Source: Pseudoscleropodium purum
Taxonomy: Eukaryota; Streptophyta; Bryopsida; Hypnales; Brachytheciaceae
Direction: 5' to 3'
Length of the DNA stretch: 64,000 nucleotides
Assembly (NCBI GenBank): GCA_963969395.1
Contig: OZ017804.1
Span: 7,254,001 to 7,318,000 of the forward strand
Below the pieces are notes generated by a model. The model did not search any database. It was not told the origin of the DNA and saw only the letters and a program-made list of their open reading frames with translations. This document shows positions 50,646-63,807 of the stretch, in pieces; the stretch's first letter is position 1; the number at the start of each line of letters is the position of its first letter. The translations under genes and the position numbers were made by a program.

Positions 50646-50867
50646 TGACATCTTTGGCTTTTACAAATAGGGTGAACTTCAAGTAGAAGATTAAGATTTG
50701 GATAAGATATGAACTCATACATAGAATACTTCAAAGTATGAGGACTATTGTTTTAGTGAAATTAGGATGCACATCAGTTGTCTGATTGGCATTGAGCCAT
50801 TTGGGAGACTAGAATGCCAATTTGGAGTATCTTATGATTCAATCTATTTCAAGTAAAGAGTGCAAAA

Positions 50868-51030
50868 TCCATTTGCCGGCTGAGCACTGACACAACAAGC
50901 AGAGAAGCCAGACAGTATCTCAGATGAGTAGGGCTGAGTGGCAGACCAGCTCAAATTGCTTCCAAAGCAGTGCGAAGAGTGGAGGCAAATTCTTTGAACT
51001 CCATGCCAATGAACGGACACTTCCAATAAC
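50868..51030 (+). repeat. Upstream segment shared with the intact metalloproteinase
   Basis: GACACAACAA followed by GCGAAGAGTGGAGGCAAATT and TTTGAACTCCATGCCAATGAACG resembles the doublet at 55790-56035. This suggests that the duplication producing the decayed metalloproteinase included its 5' flank. Confidence 0.6.
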
Positions 51031-51259
51031 CGGACACCTCCACACCCATATTGAACTCTCCTGTGAATAAGAGAAATGTCTAGTGCATGCAGAAAATCAG
51101 AGGCACATTGAACTGTCCGGTGAATAGCAATGGCGTTTTCTCATAGTCGCTACCAACCTATGTAAACTCCAACTGAGAAAAGGTCACAACTTTTTTCCAC
51201 AAATTCTTCCTTTTCTTCTTGGGCCTGGGAACTAACTCCATTAGCATTCAGCATTCCCC

Positions 51260-52912
51260 AAACAGGATGGTTTCAGTAGTACCCACAGACGTGACAAGGC
51301 CGTGGAGCGGATTCCAGTTGTTCACGTGGGCACGCCGCTCGGGGACGTCTGATCGAGAGTTGGGCTGGTCAGCGTCAAGAGGTATTTTACCTCCTGCAAT
51401 TCGGATACATTGATCCCACGCAAGCGCCGCCTGCTGGAATGACATTCTCGAACACGCTCGACAATATCCCCAAAGATGCCGTAATTATGTATCAGCAGAG
51501 CTTTGGACTCCCTGTTACAAAAAAAAGTTGGACATCGCTACGCTCACGCAGATGATCATTCCCCGCTGCGGTCGGGTCAGGAGGATGTTGTCAACGGCGC
51601 GTCTCTCATGGTGAATGCCCACTACAGAAATCGCATTAATGGTTTTGTCGTTAGGGCTTGTCAATGCTCACGGTTTGATCGAGTCCAGCTCTGCACGGTT
51701 CTAAGCCCCAGAATCTTGAAATCCCGCGTAGCCGCATTGCCTTCGTTCTCGGAGTGTTGCCAGCCGAAGCTCAATTTCTGACAGGACTGGCATTCCTATA
51801 ACGGGTGTCACAAGAAATGATCTCCGTTGTGGGTTTGACATTCGATTCCGAGTTCACTCTAACTTGCGCAGTGGTCCCGAATGTGAATTTTCACAATTTT
51901 CTCCAGCTGCTAAAAAGTCTGCTGAATGTGCTAAAATTCGAAACTAACTCACTGTTATTCGCATTTTTCGTAGAAAGAAACAAGTATATAAGTTATGGGT
52001 AGTAGCTCTGATTCACTTAGCCTCCAGTTTAGCCACATTTCTGATCACAGGTCGTGCGTGATTCTGAATCCAAGAATCTCGACTCAGACCCTTCGTAGAG
52101 TCTTGAAATCGCATGGCCTCCGTTCTTCATGTCACAAATGTAGACACCAGGAGGCGCTTCCCACTTTTTGGTTTCAAAGTACTAAGCCCTTCACAGAATT
52201 TTCCACTCGCTTCACCGAATTCGACTCCATTCTCGGAGACAAAGTCCGAAACCAGCTTGAATCCCCCCTCACTCCCCTTTCGTAGCACTAGAAAATGCAA
52301 CAATGTCTTAGCACCACAATTGACGAGAATTCGAGTTCATGGCAACTCCTGATATCTAATCCCCATTGCGATTGCGTGTGCGGTTGCAACACGTATCGAC
52401 CCCTGACGCCATCCAGCATTCGGGAGTCCAACGCTTCGAAATCTTCGAAGCGAACCCGCGCTAGAGTAAAAAGCTCGGATTTAACCTACGCCATCGACGA
52501 ATTGAAAGTCACCCAAAAAGTCTCCCTCACGGACATCCGGATCCCGATCGACTCCGCCTTCGCAACGCGGGTGGCCGTCGTCCCGCTCACCTTCACGCGC
52601 ATCCGGAACCTGACGGAGGCCGACACGACGATCAGCTTCGGTTCCCTCGACCACGGCGACGAGTACCCATTCGCTGGCGCACGCCTCTTCGCCCGAGTTC
52701 GGGCTTTTCCACTTGGCTCTCGATGAGGAATGAACTGTGGACGTGAGCTAGAAAACTCACGAGGGCGACCTCAACACGCCACGGTTGCGATCCACGAGAT
52801 CGGGCATCTCCTGAGGCTTGGCCATTTCAACAACGACATCGCGGTGACGTATCCCTCGGTGGTTCGGCTCACGGAGAATCGAAAGTGGTTGGCAGACGAC
52901 ACACCTTCTTCA
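51260..52912 (+). pseudogene. Decayed matrix metalloproteinase, paralogue of the gene at 56334
   Basis: Nucleotide similarity to the intact gene runs through the propeptide exon (for example ATTGATCCCACGCAAGCGCC and CGCTCACGCAGATGATCATT), the intron, and the catalytic exon up to the alanine/aspartate stretch after the zinc site. Disabling changes: an Arg CGA codon is TGA at 51350-51352, an A-run near 51522 disrupts the frame, the equivalent of the region after the conserved His-Gly-Asp box has lost sequence and gained a stop (52724-52726), and the C-terminal part is missing. The zinc motif survives as HEIGHLLRLGH in a separate frame. No intact start or signal peptide is found. Confidence 0.88.
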
Positions 52913-52987
52913 CCAAGCTAACTTCTTTGAAGAATGAGAAGTTGGTGAGAGGAAGCAGGAGCCGGCCAATACGGAGCAGTTTCGGGT

Positions 52988-53712
52988 GAAGAAGGTGTGA
53001 CACCCCTTTTGTGTTCTGTGGAGGATTTCTTAATAGAATGGACTCACTTACAACTAAAAATACACAAGCCAACTTTCAGAATTGGAGGTGTGGGGCACTC
53101 AGAGTGTGGGGCAATCACTGCAGTGAAACTTTGAAGTGCACGGAACACTCAAATAATATACTTCCATGAAGAAATCTTTTTCACACCCATTATTCACCTC
53201 CAAAGGAGAATACTGGATGTGGAGAAAATTCTGCAGAATAAAAATATTCTACCACAGAGAGCCTACAGGAAGCCATTGCGGAGCTACTTTATGTTCATTC
53301 TCTAAAGAATGAATGTGCAATGAAGAAGGTGTGACTACCCCTAACAAGAAGAAGATCCAGGTGAAGGTGTGACCACCCTTTTGCATTGTGGACGATAAGA
53401 ATGAAGAATGGATTCACTTGTAATAAAAAATTTTGCAAAATTTTTTTTTGTTGCTTGTAATGTGAGGCAAGAGATATGCACAGTGACCAACTATAAGGGT
53501 GTAATCGGTAGTGGTAGTTTTAGAAGAGGGGTGAAACTTTGGAGCACAAGAGAATATATATCTATGAAGAAATCTTCTTCACGCCTAATATTCACCTACA
53601 GAAGAGAATAATGGACATGGACAAGATTTATTCATAGAAGTATATTCTGACACTAAAGCTAATAGGAAGCCAATGGGGAGCCACAACATCTCCATTCTTT
53701 GAAGAATGAGCT
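52988..53712 (+). repeat. Two imperfect direct repeats of about 330-360 bp
   Basis: Copy 1 at about 52988-53312 and copy 2 at about 53352-53712 share GAAGGTGTGACNACCCTTTT, ATGGAYTCACTT, TCYATGAAGAAATCTTYTTC, TATTCACCTNCARAGGAGAA and GGAAGCCAATGGGGAGC-like blocks. They follow the truncated end of the decayed metalloproteinase. CACACCTTCTTCACC at 52902 is the exact inverse of GGTGAAGAAGGTGTG at 52986. Confidence 0.75.
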
Positions 53713-55789
53713 AGGCTTTAAGATTTTCTCTAAATAAACATTGCATATGTACCAAAAATTAAGGTTTTGCAATTGATAGTTCTAAGCAATCATATTTTTT
53801 TGGCTACTTTTTGCAAGAATCTTATCTAATTTTGGCATTGCCTCTTTGAACACTAAGAAAAATGTTCCTACAAATGGATGAAATCACTAGACTCTTTTTG
53901 AAAAAAATACTAGATTTGTTAACACCCATCCATATCTTAAATTAAACTATTTATTTTGTTAATAATATGTTTTGTTTTGCATATTTGTTATGATGAGATC
54001 TTTGGAACCATGCGTTCCACAATCACATTCTTGGTACCGATGGAAAGCCCTTGGCAAGGAGGGATGCATAGGCCTTGTTTCGTAACGTTTGAGCTTATAG
54101 TGTGAAAGTTATTGAATTTCAAAGATTTCAAAGACTTTATGAATTGAATAATTATTAAAAAAATGACTTTTACTTTTATTTTGACTGTGGCAATGGCACA
54201 AAGCACATTAGCTTGGATGAAAGTTACTAGTTATAGATAATTTTGTGGATGAACGTACAAATGTGGATGATTTTGAATATGTACAGTACTCAGAAGCAAC
54301 CACAATTGACTGCTTGCTGGGATACGCAAGGTACGTGAAACACGTGTGGATGGTACCTGAAATACGGAAAAAGGACAGGCCGTGGTGGCTAGAATGGCAG
54401 GTACCTGAGTAACAACCATAAAAGTCAACTGCACACACACACAGCCGTGGAGAATAGTGTTTGGGAATTTTTTTGAGTTTTATCGTTTTTTATTTATTTT
54501 TTATTTCCTTGGAAACAAGCATGTTTAGGAAACACATTGCAAGAGTTTTTCCATCAAAAGAAGAGACTGATTTCACACAAGGTAAACCTGATGTCTTTAC
54601 CAGCTATTTTCCTTCAATTCCCAAATTGAACCGGTTTTTCAAGTAGAGTTTGGTTATTTTTCTCTTTTTTCTTACTTGAATTAGAAACTTTAAAGTGTTT
54701 TTTTCACTGATTATTTGCCCATGGTTCCAAATTGCAACTAGTTCTTTCTCCCAATTCCATTAACTAACTTTGAATTAGCTAATGGTTCTTCTCTAAACAT
54801 AGGAGGAGAATGAAATTTTTCATTGCACTTAGATAACTTCTCTCACCAAATAGCACTTCATGTCTACCCCCTAAAATATGAAGGTCATTTTTTTTTTCAA
54901 TAACCATTCAAAATTGTATTTTCAATGCAAAATTTTTTATTTTGTTTTATTTTGCACTTGAGTAGTAAAGAATGTTTAGAAGAAATTTCAAAAAAACTTC
55001 AATGAATGTATCTATCACAAGATGTAAGCATATAAAGTGAAGATAATGATTCTTTTTGCTTTGAACCTACCTAGATTATAAAGCTTTGAGCTAAGATTCT
55101 TAACTTAAAATATTTGTACTATGTACATACTGTGAATTAATTTCTTTTATGTTGAAGAATTGAGTTGAGAGTTTGGGAAAAAAGATCCTATCTCCCTCCC
55201 TTCCCCTTGGTGATTTTCATTCTTAAAATAATTGTTAAGTAGAAGTAGCTATGGATAAAAGGAAAAACAAAACTATTGATAGCTCTAAGATGGATTTAAA
55301 CACACTAATTCCAATGCTAAGATAATTCTAGAAAGCAAACTAAACCATATGCAACTTTCTTTTTTTAAATTGTTAAAATCAAGCTCATAAATTAATCCAA
55401 TATATTATTTTCTTGAGAATTTGCTAAGATTGCAAACAAAACAAGAGGTTTCATAACTTCCACATCACGTATCCAAATGGGATGAATTAAATCTTACCAA
55501 AAAAAACTTGCTAGACATTAGAGATAATCATAAAGTGTGTACAATGCAGAACCAAAAGCCGTACTTTGGGAAAAATATGAGATGAAATTCCTTGGAGCAC
55601 ACAAACTGAGGTTTGATGGAGTTTGGTGCTAGGTTTCTTTTGCACTATTCTTAGTTATACATTCCTCTAACACCCTTGTTTCAAACTAGGGTTTCTTTTA
55701 CGATTAATTCTACTGAGATCATGGGCACCTGCCCAAACCTTCAAAAAGGGAACCCTTGGGACTTTATTTAGGGGTTGAGCCCGTGACAC
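53713..55789. other. AT-rich spacer between the two metalloproteinase copies
   Basis: No gene. A less AT-rich patch at about 54280-54460 contains a CACGTG box near 54340 and a CA dinucleotide run at 54431-54442; frames there look random. Confidence 0.5.
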
Positions 55790-56035
55790 AACAAACTAAG
55801 AAGCTTCGCAGTCTCTTCACCAATAAGGCGGATGAACTGCTGGAAAGCATGATTTGCGAAGAAAGGAGGCGAATCCTTTGAAGTCTATGAACGTCGCGCA
55901 CACGCTAGTCTCCTTACCAGCAGGACTGAATGGCTGCTGAACTGCTGGGAAGAATTACTGTAGCGAAGAATGGAGGCGAATCCTTTGAAGTCCGTGAACG
56001 TCGCGCACACGCTCCGCTTTCCTCGCCATTGAACT
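55790..56035 (+). repeat. Tandem doublet in the metalloproteinase upstream region
   Basis: Two imperfect copies of TGAACTGCTGGRAA..GCGAAGAAWGGAGGCGAATC..AACGTCGCGCACACGCT, at about 55832-55907 and 55938-56012. A related single copy lies upstream of the decayed paralogue. The doublet sits 320-500 bp before the start codon and could affect transcription. Confidence 0.8.
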
Positions 56036-56200
56036 GTAAGTGAGAGACGTGGTACAAAAAACGTACTGATGAGTCAACACTTGAAGATTCGAACCCACTT
56101 GCGCCATCGCCATCGCCTCACTCCCTTTTGAGCTATTTACGCGTCTCTTCCACTCTCTGCTCTCTTATCTCGCCAACAATCCAGCAATCAAAATCTTCCA

Positions 56201-56236
56201 AGCTCGTTCAAGCTCGTTCACGCTCGTTCAAGCTCC
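56201..56236 (+). repeat. AAGCTCGTTC short direct repeats in metalloproteinase leader
   Basis: Three near-identical 10-mers (AAGCTCGTTC, AAGCTCGTTC, ACGCTCGTTC) and a partial fourth lie about 100-135 bp before the start codon, in the likely 5' UTR. The flanking sequence is pyrimidine-rich. Confidence 0.75.
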
Positions 56237-56333
56237 TCGTCGCCTTGTAGCTTCTTCTCCATCGTCTCTCTCGTGAATTGGAATCCTGTTTGCTTGCCAA
56301 GCTAGTTGGGTTGCACTGCTGTTGGGCAACACC

Positions 56334-58088
56334 ATGACGATGTGGAGATCAGGTCTTAGTGCTCCTCTGCTCCTGCTTCTCCTGTTCCACTCCAGCATCT
56401 TCGTTGCTGAATCTCATCTCCATCGCGATCATGGCCACCGACGGGAGCTGCAAAGTTTGTCGAGAGTGGCGTCCCTGGCGGATGAGGCGGGGTCGTGGAA
56501 TGGATTCAAGTTGCTCGTGGGCGTGCAGCTCGGGGACGTGCGAGCCGGGCTCGCCAGTCTCAAGAGCTACCTCCTGCAATTCGGGTACATTGATCCTTCG
56601 CAAGCGCCGCCCGCAGGAACGAATTTCACGGACACGTTCGATAATATCACCAGGAATGCCGTTACTATGTATCAGCGCAGCTTTGGTCTCCCCGTTACCG
56701 GAATCTTGGACGTCGCCACGCTCACGCAGATGATCATCCCCCGCTGCGGTCGGGAAGATGTCATCAACGGCACGCTTCTCATGGTGAGTGCCACATTCGC
56801 CTCCCTACAGAAATTGCAACGGTTTTGTCATTAGGGATTGTCAATGCTCACGGCTCTGAATCCAGTTCTGCCTGGTTCTTCACCCCAGAATCTAGAAAAT
56901 CCTAATCGTAGTCTCATTGCCTCTGTTCTTGGGGCGCGTATCTCATTTACCGACATCACTGACATTCCAATTGCGGGGAGTCATAGTTCATTATTTCATT
57001 GCAAGCCCGACATTTTTCTCGAATTCCAGCCCTCCATGATTCTGAACCCAAGAATCTCGTCCCCAGATCCTTCGAAGCATCTTGAATTCTCATTGCCTCC
57101 CTATCGGAAATCTTGACACCAATACGCTCATCACACTGCTTGATATCAAAGTACTATGCTGGTTTACAGAATTTCCCAATCGCTTCACCGAATTGGCCTC
57201 CAATCTGGGACTATTCCACAACTTGGCACAATCTAGAATACTCCACACCTATCGTTACACACACACCCCAAAAAAAAAATGCAAGTAATGTCTTGGCACC
57301 ATGGACTGACGTGAATTTGCGATTAGAGCTGACCCATATTGCGATTCCGTGTGCAGTTGCAAAACGGATTGAGCCCGAACAGCACCGGAACCCAGCATTT
57401 GGGAGTCCACCGCTACTCCACCTTCGATGGGAACCCCCGATGGCGCAAGCAGAACTTAACCTACGCCATCAATGAATCGTCTCTTACCCCCGACGTCTCC
57501 ATAACAGACATCCAGATCGCGATCGACTCCGCATTTGCAACCTGGGCGGCTACCATTCCGCTCACCTTCACGCGCATCCAGAGCTTGCAGCTCGCCGACA
57601 TCAACGTGGAGTTCGCCGCGGCGAATCATGGTGACGGGTACCCATTCGACGGACCCCTCGGCGTGGTGGCGCACGGCTTCGCACCCGTGGACGGGCGGTT
57701 GCACTTCGACTTAGGGGATACTTGGACGGTCGACGTGCGGAAGCAGACGCACCCGGGCGACATGGACCTGACCTCGGTGGCGGTTCACGAGATCGGGCAT
57801 CTGCTGGGTCTGGGCCACTCGAACGACACCGCCGCAGTCATGTATCCCACCGTGTATGCGCTCCAGGAGAAGCGGACGTTGGGTACAGACGACGTTGCAG
57901 GCGCGCAGGCGCTCTATGGAAGCAACCCGCTTTGGTCGTCCAGCCCGGGGACGAGCCCCACGGGGAACGACCTCAACGCCGCAGTCGCGTCATGGCGTCG
58001 GATGCGCGTCGCGGACTGCGTCGTTGCCGTCGCCGCCGCATGCGCGGCGCTCGCGGCCTTGCACACGCCGGCGTCGCGCTTGTGGTGA
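56334..58088 (+). CDS. Plant matrix metalloproteinase, secreted, probably GPI-anchored (2 exons)
   Basis: Zinc endopeptidase of the M10A family acting at the cell surface or in the wall. Exons 56334-56783 and 57357-58088 join at phase 0 to give 393 aa. Residues 1 to about 27 form a signal peptide with a Leu run. The propeptide (about 45-150) contains the peptidoglycan-binding-like region and the cysteine switch PRCGREDV (Cys138) that holds the zymogen inactive. The catalytic domain has HGDGYPFDG (241-249), zinc site HEIGHLLGLGH (His294, Glu295, His298, His304) and Met-turn VMYP (Met312). After a Ser/Pro/Gly stretch the chain ends in an Ala/Val-rich hydrophobic tail, as in GPI-anchored relatives. 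No hemopexin domain, as normal in plants. The second exon is strikingly GC-rich. An ATG six bases later is an alternative start. The intron lies just after the cysteine switch. Confidence 0.93.
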
Positions 58089-58809
58089 GCGGAGAGCTAC
58101 CAAAGTCACCACACTATTTTAGAATTAGTGTAGTTTAAACTGAAATTTTTCTGGACAGTAACCAATTTTTCCCAGAGATTTTGAGTTTTGAGAATTTTGA
58201 GGGACACAGTGGATTTCGTTGGGGACACTCCTTTTGCGCCAAGGTTTGTGGGTTCATGTTCATGAAAAAGTGTCATTATTTAATCACAAAGGTAGACATA
58301 TCCATTATCATCCATTGAACAATTTGAAGACTCTACATTTATGTTCTATAATGTAGTCATTGGAAAAAAGAATGGGCCCTAGAGAAGGCTCCTTCATTGT
58401 AAATAACAGTGAATATATATTGCTGAATAAAATAATTTTTATATTTCAAGAAAATTGATTTCTTTCCATTTTAATTTGTTTTATTCAGTAGTATTTTCAT
58501 TGTTGATTTAGTTTGGGCGGCCTTCTTGAGGCCCCATTCTTCATTTAATATTGTGGTTAATGAGAGTTGAAGTAAATGTTGGTAAAGAATTTATGTTAGT
58601 TACAGTTGATGGTAGATACTTCTATAATATATTTTTTCAATGTGGATATTTATCTAATTTTTCGGTACAAAAGTCTTTTACCTTGTTGAATTTTGCTATT
58701 GCCTCTACAGAATGTGCTAAAAGTCCAAATTCTAAGATTTTAGCCAAAAAAAATTGGTAGATGTTTGGCTAAGTTTTGCCTTCGTTGTAAAAATTGCATG
58801 TTTGACTAG
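58089..58809. other. 3' flank of metalloproteinase
   Basis: AT-rich, with a possible polyadenylation signal AATAAA at about 58424. No gene seen. Confidence 0.45.
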
Positions 58810-59539
58810 AAGGTGATTGCAAGAAACACTTGTCCTTTTTGTGTGTCCCTTCGGTCTCCTTGAAGGTGTTTTTCCTCATAACTTTTGCTGTCTAAGTCCA
58901 TTTTAGTTGAAATTTGGAGGAGACGTGCGTGTTGTTGATTTAGATATTAAATAATTTTTTCAATTCTTTTAAAAATAATTTACTATTTTTAAAGTGACCC
59001 CAATTGGATATCTACCTTGGCTGTTTGGGGGGTTCTCAGTCCTATTTGGAGACCAAAAATATGATTCTGAAGTCAGGATTTTGTCATGATGTAGGTGGAC
59101 TAATATTCTAAAGATGTTTGATGAAATTTTTGGCAAAGAACTTGGTGTAAGGATTGCACATGGGTTGAAAGTGTACATGGTTTGCACAAGCACTATGAAG
59201 AGGGGAAAGTTTTTATAATGATTTTTTTGTTCACATGGAACCAAAGAAATGATTAGAATAATGGATTTTCTTCTTTGAATTTTTTGAATTTTTTTTATTA
59301 TTTTCTAAATATCAAATTCAAAAGCATCTATGTTCTTGTATTTTTTAGACCTCTTTTATTGTGTATAACTTTTAGGGGTAAATTTTATTAGGTTTGAATT
59401 TTCTCACATATACTATTATGAATGCTTTACAAATTATCCATATTTTATTGTTTAAAAAAAAATTATTCCAAAAGTCACAATACTGCAAACATAAAGCCAT
59501 TTTGAGCCAAAAAAGACAAGTGTTTCTTGCAATTACCTT
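58810..59539 (+). mobile_element. Non-autonomous TIR DNA transposon, copy 2
   Basis: Ends AAGGTGATTGCAAGAAACAC and GTGTTTCTTGCAATTACCTT are almost perfect inverted repeats, with pairing continuing through ACTTGTCCTTTTT. The interior aligns with copy 1 at 2506-3228 over its whole length. No transposase. Copy 2 has better preserved TIRs than copy 1. Confidence 0.82.
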
Positions 59540-62500
59540 GGAAGATTGTAACATTCTAGCTAGAAGGAGACATGAAGCTCTTCCATCTGACCTTTTAGTC
59601 AATGAAATTATAGAATCTTCTACACTTGTATTACACTATTGTTGAACTAGTGTATTGTACATGTTATATACAATCACATTTTTTGAGCTTTACTATGAAT
59701 GTCCTTCAAGGAATTAGATTAGAAAGGTAATGTATTCAACACTTTGTAGGCTTAGGAAGACTATGGATTGGTTGACTTCATTCCAAATAGAAACCTAAGT
59801 TTGTGAAAGTTGTAGTCAGGTGTAGGAGATGTTTCCATGGAAATATTGTTTACCACAATGACAATAATATTTATGATATCAAAATCGTATTTGCAAAGAA
59901 TTTAGAATTGTCAATTTCATTATGACATTTCATGTAAACCATCCTTAAAGTTCCACTCAAAATTGTCACTCCTATTGTATTGAGGCAAGAAAACTACATT
60001 TTTGGAAATTGAATCTTGGGATCCTATATTAAACTTGTATAAAAACCAATGTGATAAAATTTTCATGAAGCTTGACCTGAGAGATTGGAAGTTATTAGCA
60101 TTTGAAGTAAAAAAATCCTTCTAAAGGAACATTGCCATAGAAGATTATAAGACTTTGAACCCTCTTAATTCCAATTTTTTGAATTTTAGATTTTTATTTA
60201 ATTCAATTTATTCATATTTAATAATTTATTCAAAGTCTTAAAAAATATTTTTTTTAAACTTAATTTTCATCCTGTAAAAAATTGTTAACTAAAGTAGAAG
60301 TAGATTAGAGATAAAAAGAAAAATTATATCATTGATAGTTTTGAGGTAGAATTTAATTACCTAAATTCTAATGCTAAAAGTTTTTTAGTGAAAAAACCTT
60401 CACCTTGTAGATCCTTTTATCAAATGTCAAGTCTGTTTTTTTCTTTATTTTTTACTCTAAGCAAAAAATTTACATATTTTTTCACCAAGTTTTTTTCAAT
60501 ATTTTCAAATTGCAAGCAAGTTTTTCCCTAATTCCATTGGCTGAACTTGAACCAACCATCAATTCTCTATGAACATTCATAAATCCTTTAATCAATACTA
60601 TCATATTTATTGAAGGGAACAAAAACTTAGAGCAAGTGAAGGGAATGAGATTTTGCTAACACTTTTTACCCACTAAAAGAGACATTAATCCCTAAGGAAT
60701 CAAATAAAAGTTTAGAAAGGTTCCTACAAATTAGGCTTAATTTTAAATTCTTTTAACATGGTAGAATGGTTTAGCTTTTAGAAAGTATATTCTTTTTATT
60801 TCAATTGGTTCTTGAGACCAAAAGTTATGCTAACAACAATAAAATAGCAAAGTCCATAGAACAAAAAAATCATACAAACTTTAAATTATTTAATAAAACA
60901 AATTATCATAGAACGTTTATTTATTTTGATGGAAAATTTTAATTTTTTTCATTTGGATTATTGATATGAAAATTATAAAGAATCTTGTTTTGCCAACAAT
61001 GAGAGCATCTTCATATAAAACAACACATGTTCTTTGATTTTGCACTCACTTTTCACATTTATTGCAATTTTATAAATGATAAAGATTTTTTTCAATTTGG
61101 TAGTGCTTCATTTTGACAATTTCTTGAAGAATGAAAACCCAAATTTTGAAATTTTTCAAAATACTCTTTTATGAAACCAAACTCTATAGTGCAAAAATTT
61201 GAAGTTCAAAGGATTTAAAGCTAGAAAACCTAATATTGCAAGAAAATATCAGTTTAAAATAATGCATATCTTGCAATATATTGATAAAACACGAGATAAA
61301 ACACCAGTTTTTGCTACACATTTCTATAGTTACTTGTCTAGTGCAGAATCCTAAGAGAGTAAGAGAAGTATACAACAAAACCTTTGTTTTAAATTTTTAC
61401 ACTTTACACTAAAAACAATGACAATTTTGTAAAAGAACATAGTCATGGAACTTTAGGTGTTAAGTAATAACAACCAAACCAAAATTGCATCCACAAGATA
61501 AAATCATTTTAGTGGTGCTTATATCAAATGGTAGATTGAATGTTCAAAAAAAATCTTAATTCCGTATCTAGGAAGACCAACCAACAAGAAAAATTTTGGA
61601 TTTCTAGAAAAACAACCAAACAAGTGAGATTTTGAGCCTGCTCTTTAATTTGGGCATTTCTTTACAGATTTTGTTTTTTCCACATCTTCTATTCTTGTGC
61701 TTCTAATTAAGCCTTCTCAAGCTCCCAAACTTCAAGTTAATTTTCATCTTAAAGAAAACAGACATTTAGACCAACATATAAAAATCCAAACCAAATTGAA
61801 ATCTTAACACCTATTATTATTGAGTAATTCAAAATGTTTTGTATACTAAATGACTAGGGGTGTGATGGTAGCATATATTATATTGATATTAAATTTAAGT
61901 TAAAAGAAAACAACAATCTCTAATTTGATTGCATTCTTTTCCAAAAGCCCCCTTTGTTTCATTGGTTACTAATATATGATACATACACCTTGAGGCTTTA
62001 CCTTTGATAGGGCATGTAGTGCATTTTAAGAACATTGTGTGGCATAATGTAGATAGGATTTTATTCATTTGAAATAAAACTTATGAAGGATTTAATAATA
62101 AATAAGGGGACATTCAAAGTAAACAAATTTGTTATAAGTAATGAATGTAAGTAACAAATGCATTGCATTAAATTTTTGTACATATAATTTAGAGGCTAAA
62201 GATATAGATCCTATATATTGTATTTAGTATAATACATATGCACAGTTGTATTGGATGAAAAATTTGTAAGTATATTTGGGTTTTAATGGATGAAATTTCT
62301 ATTGCAAGAAGCATGAGTTAGGATTTCCAAATGATTGTCTAGATTTTGCTCAATGCAATTTCTTCGCATTTTGTGAGTGATAAGGAGCTACAATTTTGCA
62401 ACATTTGATTTCTGGTTAATGTGTTTTGAGCCATTTTTTGAGGCACAATCTACTCAAGAGATTTTAGCTTTCTCACAGAGACTATGTTTATGCCTATTTG

Positions 62501-63807
62501 GGTGGTAATTTTAGGGTGCACGTGTTTGCTTCTTAAGAATTGCTTGCTTGAGGAATATAAACTCCTTGAAATAATCTTCAATTTATTTGTATAGGAAGAA
62601 AAATAGAATTGACATCTAATTCAAGTTGTTTCATATTTTGTGTCTGTTTATTGAATTAGTTACAAATTTTTGAAGTTAATTGTAGTGGTCATTGAAATGT
62701 ATATTATTGGTACATTAAAGAAAACAAAATGCACCTCTATGTTATGATTGCTTTTAGAGAATGGTCTCACTTTAGTAGAGCATACTACCTTGTATACATG
62801 AGTATGTAGAACTTTGATCACACATTATTTGAAAACACATACTATAACAAATGGCTTTGCATGAAAATGAGTTGAATTCTATACATGTTTTTTTCGTATT
62901 TTTTTTTCTAACACTTTTGCTTTCACTATGCTTTTCAATCCACTTTTTTTTTCTTATAAAGAATATAGCCTACAAAAATTTGCATTGACATAGGCATTAT
63001 AAGTAGTGATAGAATGCCATAATATAGGCCATTTTAGAAAATTAAGTAATTATAGGGCCCCTTCTATTTCTACCTTGGAAGTAAATAGCCCTCTAAAAAA
63101 TACCCCATCACCACACATAGTACACAAAATCCCTATAAAGTGCCTCACCCTAATATTTTAGGTATAGAAGTTTAGGTTTGACGGTTTTCAAGAATTTCAA
63201 AAGAATTTTTGAAATTCTAGACCTAAGAATTTCTGAAATTTGGTTGAAACTAAAAGTTCTAGTGGTTAGTGCAATATTTTGTATGTGCTATTGTTCTTTG
63301 ATATATATCTCCAAAATGTTTATTGGTTATTAAAAAAATAAATCATGAATTTTTTCCTAGAATTAAAAATTGCTTTTCCTCCTTCAATTTCATATTTTAT
63401 TGTAGGTATATTCAATTTATTTATCAAAGTCCAATAATGTTATTCCAAAAATAGAAACACAATACTCATGTATGTGTCACTTGTCATTCCAAGGCACATT
63501 AGCTAATTCTATTTTAGTCTTTAGAAATGTGGTATAATAAGTTTAAATAAGAAATAGATTTCTAGTATACAATGTATAAGACTAGGACTTTGAAATTAAG
63601 TGATGAATTTGAAAAATCTACTAATGAAAGTTTGATATCTCATAAGATTTGTGTATAAAATCAAAAGCAATGATTTGACTTTGTCAAATTTTGGTTGTAA
63701 TTTATCACCGTGTCACAAAAGATCAAGCTTAAAAACACACAATGATGGCCATAATGGCTTTATACTAGTGCATCCTAATGTAATAATACAATGTGTCTTA
63801 AAATATG
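59540..63807. other. AT-rich gene-poor region
   Basis: No conserved frame, RNA gene or clear repeat was recognised. Long A/T runs dominate. Confidence 0.55.
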
